Shown here: in pieces, positions 33,485-37,917 of the stretch
Position numbering within the stretch: the first letter of the stretch is position 1
Layout: every line of letters begins with the position of its first letter
Assembly: GCA_017447865.1 (NCBI GenBank)
Contig: JAFSMO010000108.1
Coordinates: forward strand, 1-37,917
Source of the DNA: Thermoguttaceae bacterium
GTDB lineage: Bacteria; Planctomycetota; Planctomycetia; Pirellulales; Thermoguttaceae
DNA length: 37,917 nt
Direction: 5' to 3'
Position numbers and translations under genes: made by a program
The notes under the pieces: generated by a model
Database searches by the model: none
What the model was told of the DNA's origin: nothing
The model's input: only the letters and a program-made list of their open reading frames with translations

Positions 33485-35005
33485 TCAAACGTTTCCTCTC
33501 CAGTCGTACTTGTACAGTTTCGCGTACATCCGGAACCAGCGGGCCTGCTCCGTGCCGTCGGTCAGGAACAGAATCGGGTGCGGGCCGCGGTACATCTCGC
33601 AGACGTCCTCAAGCTTCTCCATATTCATCCGGAACCGCGTCGTGCAGCCGCCGGCGGACGTGATCTCGGGCGAGCTGATGATCCGACCGGTGTAGGCCGA
33701 AAGCATTCCGTCAAAGGTGAACTTGGTGATCAGCCCCGGCGCGTCCTCGGGGAAACGGGCGTCGATCGCCGCGGTCTTCGGGAGCATGTGCGAAAACGGC
33801 CGGATGAAAAACGGCAGCTCGGGCTTTTTCTGGTAGTCCGGGTACATCTGCAGCGCGGTCGTGCAGTGCGAGCCGTAATACTCGTTCCGTTCCGTGTCGA
33901 AGTCCGGATTATGGAGAAAACCGGCGCGGTCGAGCAGGTGATTCCCGAGCATCATCGTGATCAGCGAGTCCGCCTGGTCTTCGCACGCGCAGGGGGACAA
34001 AACGCTGTTCAGCAGCGAAAACCCGACGCACGGCTTGCGCTCCTTGAGCATCAGGCACTTGATGGTCACGGCGTCCGCGTTGTAGCGTTTCTTCAACGCC
34101 TGGATCGTGTACCACGACCGGATCCCGTGGTTGATGTAAACGTCTTCCACGTCGATGACGCTTTTGGCCTTGGCCCTGAACGCCTTCGCCAGATCGAGCA
34201 GCTCGGGCGAATCGGCGATGGAGTCGAACATTTCGTTGTAGATCCTCGCCGGCACCGCGGCAATTTCGACGTTGAGCCGATTCACGTTCGAGCAGGACGG
34301 CACGGTGATTTTTTCTTCCGGGTACTCGCCCACGCGGATCATTCGGCTCTGCGAGAGTTTTTTGTGGGCGTTGACCACCCGCAGCGCGCCCTCGATGGCC
34401 GACCAGTTTTCAAAAGAGTGGATGAAAAGCAGGTTGGGGCTTTTCGCCAGTGCCGCGTTGGGAAGCTGATGATTCGCCCCGACCGGCACGTAAACCACGG
34501 CGGGAAGCTCCATTTGGTCGCACATCCCGGCGACCCAGTTCTGCATCGTGTTCCAGAAGCAGAAAATGAAGACCGCGTCGGGCTTCTGCTCCTTCATCTT
34601 CCCGACGAACTCTTCCGCCGCCGCCTTGGTGTAGAAGGTCGGGTAGAACTGAAGATCCATCCCCAGCCGGGCGTTGATCTCCTCGATCTTCTCGCGAAAC
34701 TGCCGCTCGCGCTGCGCCGGTTCATAGTACGGCCCCGGGTAGGTGGACCAATTGTTGGGCGCCCAATTATCTTCGAATTTCCCCGCGTCCACGACCTCGC
34801 GCGGCGGATACATGAACGCGATCGTCACCTTCGCCGGCGACTTCGGCAGAGGCTTGAACTCCTCGCTGACGTCCCGGAACTCAGCGGCCAGCGCGGTCTG
34901 GGAAAGGGCGGCCGCCGAACCAATGGCCGCGGCAGTACCGGCTTTGAGAAAATCACGGCGGGAGACGTCGAAAACGCCGTCATGGGCGCAGCAGGATTCA
35001 CACAT
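33485..35005 (-). CDS. Tat-exported fucose/arabinose-isomerase-like protein
   Basis: 506 residues. The twin-arginine signal is S15-R16-R17-D18-F19-L20-K21, followed by an Ala-rich helix and an ALA-A cleavage region near 40. The mature part resembles the L-fucose/L-arabinose isomerase superfamily: FIFCFWNTMQNWVAG, VVYVPVGANHQLPN and ACEDQADSLITMMLGNHLL, which matches the C-terminal metal-site block of those enzymes. Export of an isomerase-like protein is odd; it may bind or process sugars in the periplasm. The N-terminus adds Cys2, Cys5 and Cys6 before the Tat motif. AAGGAGG six bases before the ATG is strong. It lies 78 bases after the sialidase-like gene in the same operon. Confidence 0.82.
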   Translation of the reverse strand: MCESCCAHDGVFDVSRRDFLKAGTAAAIGSAAALSQTALAAEFRDVSEEFKPLPKSPAKVTIAFMYPPREVVDAGKFEDNWAPNNWSTYPGPYYEPAQRERQFREKIEEINARLGMDLQFYPTFYTKAAAEEFVGKMKEQKPDAVFIFCFWNTMQNWVAGMCDQMELPAVVYVPVGANHQLPNAALAKSPNLLFIHSFENWSAIEGALRVVNAHKKLSQSRMIRVGEYPEEKITVPSCSNVNRLNVEIAAVPARIYNEMFDSIADSPELLDLAKAFRAKAKSVIDVEDVYINHGIRSWYTIQALKKRYNADAVTIKCLMLKERKPCVGFSLLNSVLSPCACEDQADSLITMMLGNHLLDRAGFLHNPDFDTERNEYYGSHCTTALQMYPDYQKKPELPFFIRPFSHMLPKTAAIDARFPEDAPGLITKFTFDGMLSAYTGRIISSPEITSAGGCTTRFRMNMEKLEDVCEMYRGPHPILFLTDGTEQARWFRMYAKLYKYDWRGNV

Positions 35006-35083
35006 TCTGGTCCTCCTTAAAATCTGGCAGGAAATGAAATACGAAAACGCACGATGATATTATAGCGCCCGCCCAGCTCGCCG

Positions 35084-36181
35084 TCAAGGGGTCCGGGGCG
35101 GCAGTTTGATGAACTTGATCTTCCCCCCGGAGCGCGTCCCGGCGGCAGCGTACAGAACGCCGTCTAAGCAGGCGATCCCCGTCCAGACGGAAACGGCCCC
35201 GAAAACGCTCTCGGCCGGGCCGAAACTGCTCCGCGTCAAGGTTTTTACGTCCGAGCCGTCCGAAACGATCGTCTTCATGACGCTCTCGCGGTCGCCTTTG
35301 CCCACCGAGTCTTCGTCCGTCTGGAAACTGACCGCCAGCCGCCCGTCCGGCAGCTCGGCAACGCCCGGCGCGCCCGCTTTGGAGTGCAGTGCCGTCGGGC
35401 GGTAGATCTCCACCGGCTCCGACCAGTTTTGACCGTCCGCCGAATACATCACGCAGACGACGAACGGAAACCCCATCGGCGCGCGGTGCGTGCTTTCGAT
35501 CACGCAAACGTACACGCCCGAAGAAAGCCGCGTCCAGACGGGCATCCCGTCGCGGGAGCGGTGCCGGTTCCCGTCGGAAACGACCGTCCGGCCGGTCCAG
35601 TGTGAGCCGTCCCAGACTTTGTACTCGATGTTCTGAAAGCCGGACTTCATGACCGAGGCCGCGTCGTTGGCGTAGAAGCAGGTCAGCCGGCCGTTGAGCG
35701 TTCCGAGGCACGGCTCCCAGACGCCGCCGCGCGTTTCCCGATACTCGGCCACGGTGGAGTGGTGCTTCCAGCTTCGGCCCTCGTCCTGCGAGACGCTGAC
35801 CTGCAGCGACGTGTAAACCCCGTCGGCGCCCCGCTCCACCGCGCGGTAGGCGAGGTAAAGACTCTGGCCGTCGCGGTAAAAATTGACGTTTGCGCACCGT
35901 TTGCCCGGCCGGAACGACGCCTGAACGGGAGCGGTCCACGTCACGCCCTGATCGGCGCTGGCCAGGGTCTGGATCCCCTCGGAGGTTTCGATCCCGGCCA
36001 GGATCCGCCCGTCGGCCAAACGGCACACGCGCGGCGCAAACCCGCGTTTTGAGATCAGCCTTTCGACCCCATCCGACCACGAAAACCCGCCCGCCTGCGC
36101 CCACGCAGACGCACTCAAACCAACCAGCGCGCAAAGAACCACAGCGAATAGGAAAACGGCAAAAAACGTCTTGTTTCTCAT
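35084..36181 (-). CDS. BNR-repeat sialidase-like exported protein
   Basis: 365 residues with a signal peptide (MRNKTFFAVFLFAVVLCALV, then GLSASAWA). Asp-box (BNR) motifs mark a beta-propeller: SADQGVTW (75-82), SQDEGRSW (131-138) and SADGQNW. An RVCRLADGRI strand lies near the start (about 51-60). This fits the sialidase/GH33 or related GH-propeller superfamily, acting on exposed glycans outside the inner membrane. Catalytic residues cannot be confirmed by eye, so a non-sialidase propeller is possible. The Shine-Dalgarno sequence is weak. It is the first gene of the operon with the isomerase-like protein, driven by a perfect consensus promoter. Confidence 0.82.
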   Translation of the reverse strand: MRNKTFFAVFLFAVVLCALVGLSASAWAQAGGFSWSDGVERLISKRGFAPRVCRLADGRILAGIETSEGIQTLASADQGVTWTAPVQASFRPGKRCANVNFYRDGQSLYLAYRAVERGADGVYTSLQVSVSQDEGRSWKHHSTVAEYRETRGGVWEPCLGTLNGRLTCFYANDAASVMKSGFQNIEYKVWDGSHWTGRTVVSDGNRHRSRDGMPVWTRLSSGVYVCVIESTHRAPMGFPFVVCVMYSADGQNWSEPVEIYRPTALHSKAGAPGVAELPDGRLAVSFQTDEDSVGKGDRESVMKTIVSDGSDVKTLTRSSFGPAESVFGAVSVWTGIACLDGVLYAAAGTRSGGKIKFIKLPPRTP

Positions 36182-36229
36182 GAGGCGGCAGGATCCGGGA
36201 CTTGGGGAAACTTCTGAAAACCTGGTTTT

Positions 36230-36258
36230 ATTATAATCGAAGCCGAAAATTCTGTCAA
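36230..36258 (-). promoter_or_regulatory. Perfect-consensus promoter of the sialidase-like operon
   Basis: Minus strand: TTGACA (36258-36253), 17 bases, TATAAT (36235-36230). Both hexamers are exact consensus. The leader is about 45 bases. Confidence 0.88.
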
Positions 36259-36330
36259 GGAGGCGAGAACCCCGTCACGTTCATAAAATCCGGCGCACGC
36301 GACAATCCGTCCCACGAAAAACGACCAAAA

Positions 36331-36516
36331 CCGCTATAGGCCCCGCGGATCGGGCGGATCGGGCGGATTAAGGCGGATTGGATTTAAATATTGGAATCGT
36401 TCAAACTTTTGAGCGCTCTCGCCCATTTGGAGCAAAGCCTGATTTAATATTTAAAAAATTCAAAATCCGCCTTAATCCGCCTAATCCGCGGGGCCTGTAA
36501 TCGCTGGAGTTTGCAG
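36331..36516 (-). mobile_element. Relic of the GxxExxY cassette (inverted, internally deleted)
   Basis: The left end reads CCGCTATAGGCCCCGCGG and the right end, reversed, reads CTGCAAACTCCAGCGATTAC then AGGCCCC. These are the two distinct ends of the element at 9433-10052, in opposite orientation. Only about 80 bases lie between the GGCGGAT arms, in place of the 405-bp gene. The size (186 bp) and structure are MITE-like. Confidence 0.7.
36382..36447 (-). pseudogene. Possible remnant of a GxxExxY gene, last ~22 codons
   Basis: Minus-strand translation gives ALLQMGESAQKFERF, which lines up with GLLLNFGKKPEFKR at the C-terminus of the intact GxxExxY protein at 9548-9952. Its direction and position, next to the same end of the cassette, agree with the intact copy. 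The match is short, so this stays tentative. Confidence 0.45.
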
Positions 36517-36581
36517 CGGACTGGACGTGAACTTTGAGTTGGTCTCAATTCGTAGGAAGAGGGCTTTAAATTCGCCACCCC

Positions 36582-36609
36582 TTGCAATTTCTCCCCCACG
36601 TGCTAAACT
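36582..36609 (+). promoter_or_regulatory. Promoter for the leucine-rich-repeat gene
   Basis: TTGCAA (36582-36587), 16 bases, TAAACT (36604-36609), about 40 bases before the ATG. The hexamers match the consensus at four of six positions each. Confidence 0.5.
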
Positions 36610-36648
36610 AAAGAAAAACGTTTTTTCCACTCCCGGAGGGCCGTCCCC

Positions 36649-37851
36649 ATGCGCCGTTTTTTCATTCCCCTGATCAGCATTTTGCTCCTGCTTTCCCCAT
36701 CGATCTGCTTCTCCGACCCAACCAGTCGGGACTCGTTCGACTGGGAAGGGACGAAAATCACCATGTTCTACGGCGACGAAACCGACGTCGTAATCCCCGA
36801 CGGCACGACCGAGATCGATGAGTACGCGTTTCAGGAATGCGAATCTCTGGAATCGGTCATCATTCCTGAAGGCGTGACAAGGATCGGAGAGTGCGCGTTC
36901 AGCAGCTGTGAGTCCCTGGAATCGGTCGTCCTTCCCAAAAGTTTGAAGAAGATCGAACGCGACGCGTTTGCGCACTGTCCGTCCTTAACGTCCATTGAAA
37001 TTCCCGAAGGCGTGAAAAAGATTGGAGAAAGCGCCTTCACTGAATGCGAGTCCCTAACGTCAGTCAAGCTCCCCAAAAGTGTGAAGGAAATCGGGGATCT
37101 TGCGTTCCGTCTGTGTGAATCTTTAACGTCCGTAGTCATTCCCGAAGGCGTGACAGCAATTGGAGAAAGCGCGTTCGCTGAATGCGAGTCCTTAACCGAA
37201 GTGGTCCTTCCGGATAGCTTAAAGAAAATCGAATATGGCGCATTCGAATTCTGTCCCAATTTGAAAAAATGGACCCTTTCCCCCAACCATCCTTTTTTCA
37301 AGACCGATGGCCCCGCCCTGCTGACCAAAGACGGCCAAACACTGGTTGCGTGTCTGTGTTCCGCGAAAGAATACAAAATTCCGGAAGGCGTAAAAGTAAT
37401 CGGAGGAAGCGCGTTCTCTGGCTGCGGAGCCCTAAAATCCGTCGTGATTCCCGAAAGCGTGGAGGTGATTGGACCATTCGCGTTCTCTATTTGCGAGTCT
37501 CTGAAGTCCGTCGTCATTCCGGGACGCGTAACGGTAATTTATGAAAATGCGTTTTATGGCTGCGGATCCTTAAAATCCGTCGTGATTCCCGAAAGCGTGG
37601 AGGTGATTGGACCAAACGCGTTCGATTGCTGTGATTCTCTGGAGTCCGTCGTCATTCAAGGCGCCAGGGTCATTTGCGCAGAGGCTTTCGCGAACTGCGA
37701 ATCCTTGAAGTTCGTCGATATCCCCGAGAGCGTGATGGAGATCGGCAGGAATGCTTTCAATAAATGCCCGAACCTGACGATCCACGCCCCGAAAGGGTCG
37801 AAGGCAGAAGAATACGCGAAAGAAAACAATATTCCGTTTCAGGCGAAATAG
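36649..37851 (+). CDS. Secreted BspA-type leucine-rich-repeat protein
   Basis: 400 residues. Signal peptide MRRFFIPLISILLLLSPSIC, then FSDP. The rest is about a dozen 23-residue LRR_5 (BspA-like) repeats of the form SVVIPEGVTAIGESAFAECESL. They are interrupted once (about residues 205-245, LSPNHPFFKTDGPALLTKDG) and end with a short charged tail. Such proteins are exported and often bind host or partner surfaces. GGAGGG lies about nine bases before ATG 36649. Two neighbouring repeat pairs are almost identical at DNA level (period 138), a sign of recent expansion. No anchor motif is visible. Confidence 0.9.
   Translation: MRRFFIPLISILLLLSPSICFSDPTSRDSFDWEGTKITMFYGDETDVVIPDGTTEIDEYAFQECESLESVIIPEGVTRIGECAFSSCESLESVVLPKSLKKIERDAFAHCPSLTSIEIPEGVKKIGESAFTECESLTSVKLPKSVKEIGDLAFRLCESLTSVVIPEGVTAIGESAFAECESLTEVVLPDSLKKIEYGAFEFCPNLKKWTLSPNHPFFKTDGPALLTKDGQTLVACLCSAKEYKIPEGVKVIGGSAFSGCGALKSVVIPESVEVIGPFAFSICESLKSVVIPGRVTVIYENAFYGCGSLKSVVIPESVEVIGPNAFDCCDSLESVVIQGARVICAEAFANCESLKFVDIPESVMEIGRNAFNKCPNLTIHAPKGSKAEEYAKENNIPFQAK
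37421..37621 (+). repeat. 138-bp period duplication inside the LRR gene
   Basis: 37433-37476 and 37571-37614 are identical over 44 bases and the flanks are nearly so. The period of 138 bp equals two 23-residue LRR units. Confidence 0.8.
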
Positions 37852-37856
37852 GCGAG

Positions 37857-37876
37857 CGGGGGCAGTTATGCCCCCG
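37857..37876 (+). terminator. Hairpin after the leucine-rich-repeat gene
   Basis: CGGGGGCA (37857-37864) pairs with TGCCCCCG (37869-37876) over a 4-nt loop, six bases after the stop. No T run follows (GTAAAACC), so termination strength is uncertain. Confidence 0.6.
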
Positions 37877-37917
37877 TAAAACCTTAAACGACGCAGTCTC
37901 CGCTCCTCCCCAATTTA

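Overview
The window (37.9 kb, GC-rich genes separated by AT-rich gaps) looks like a chromosomal segment of a Planctomycetota bacterium. The best markers are a DUF1559 prepilin-like protein with the planctomycetal N-terminus, a PEP-CTERM surface protein together with an exosortase, a Tat-exported sugar-isomerase-like protein, a double zinc-ribbon membrane protein and a GxxExxY protein. lpxK points to a lipid-A-bearing outer membrane. The abundance of exported sugar-active proteins suggests a polysaccharide-degrading, possibly host-associated lifestyle. Species cannot be named from this sequence.

Layout. 1-3.9 kb: 3' end of ATP-dependent PEP carboxykinase, then a PEP-CTERM protein and a DUF1559 protein. 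3.9-11.4 kb: a YejB-like permease on the minus strand, a large secreted glycoside hydrolase, two tandem copies of a roughly 190-bp palindrome-ended repeat, a SIS-domain isomerase fused to a decayed HAD half, a GxxExxY gene inside an inverted-repeat cassette, a YejE-like permease, and an inverted third copy of the 190-bp repeat. 11.5-15 kb: a 2[4Fe-4S] ferredoxin and a 1034-residue exported protein of unknown function, both minus strand. 15.2-18.2 kb: a small helical protein, a heptad inverted repeat, miaB and lpxK. 18.2-21.6 kb, minus strand: a Wzc-like tyrosine kinase/chain-length protein and an exosortase. 21.8-27 kb: tsaE and mutS, converging on rpsA (ribosomal protein S1). 27-31.3 kb: zinc-ribbon membrane protein, TPR protein, and a UDP-sugar pyrophosphorylase/glycosyltransferase operon. 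31.3-36.3 kb: a DUF711 (PFL-family) protein with a membrane protein, a second heptad inverted repeat, and an operon of a Tat-exported fucose-isomerase-like protein and a BNR sialidase-like protein. 36.3-37.9 kb: a gene-less relic of the GxxExxY cassette and a secreted leucine-rich-repeat protein.

How genes work together. The exosortase, the PEP-CTERM protein, the tyrosine kinase/copolymerase, the UDP-sugar pyrophosphorylase and the glycosyltransferase fit a surface-polysaccharide and protein-sorting programme. The glycoside hydrolase, sialidase-like protein, isomerase-like protein and YejB/YejE permeases fit capture of glycans or peptides. miaB, tsaE, mutS and rpsA are housekeeping genes.

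The most unusual signal is the GxxExxY cassette. A PD-(D/E)XK-like gene sits between GGCGGAT-rich inverted arms with two distinguishable ends. A second copy 27 kb away, in the opposite orientation, keeps both ends but only what looks like the last ~22 codons of the gene. Two other repeat families (a 10-bp-TIR palindromic element and a 7-nt-period inverted repeat) share short stem-loops with about 3-nt loops. Nine of the eleven clearest promoters use a 16-bp spacer.
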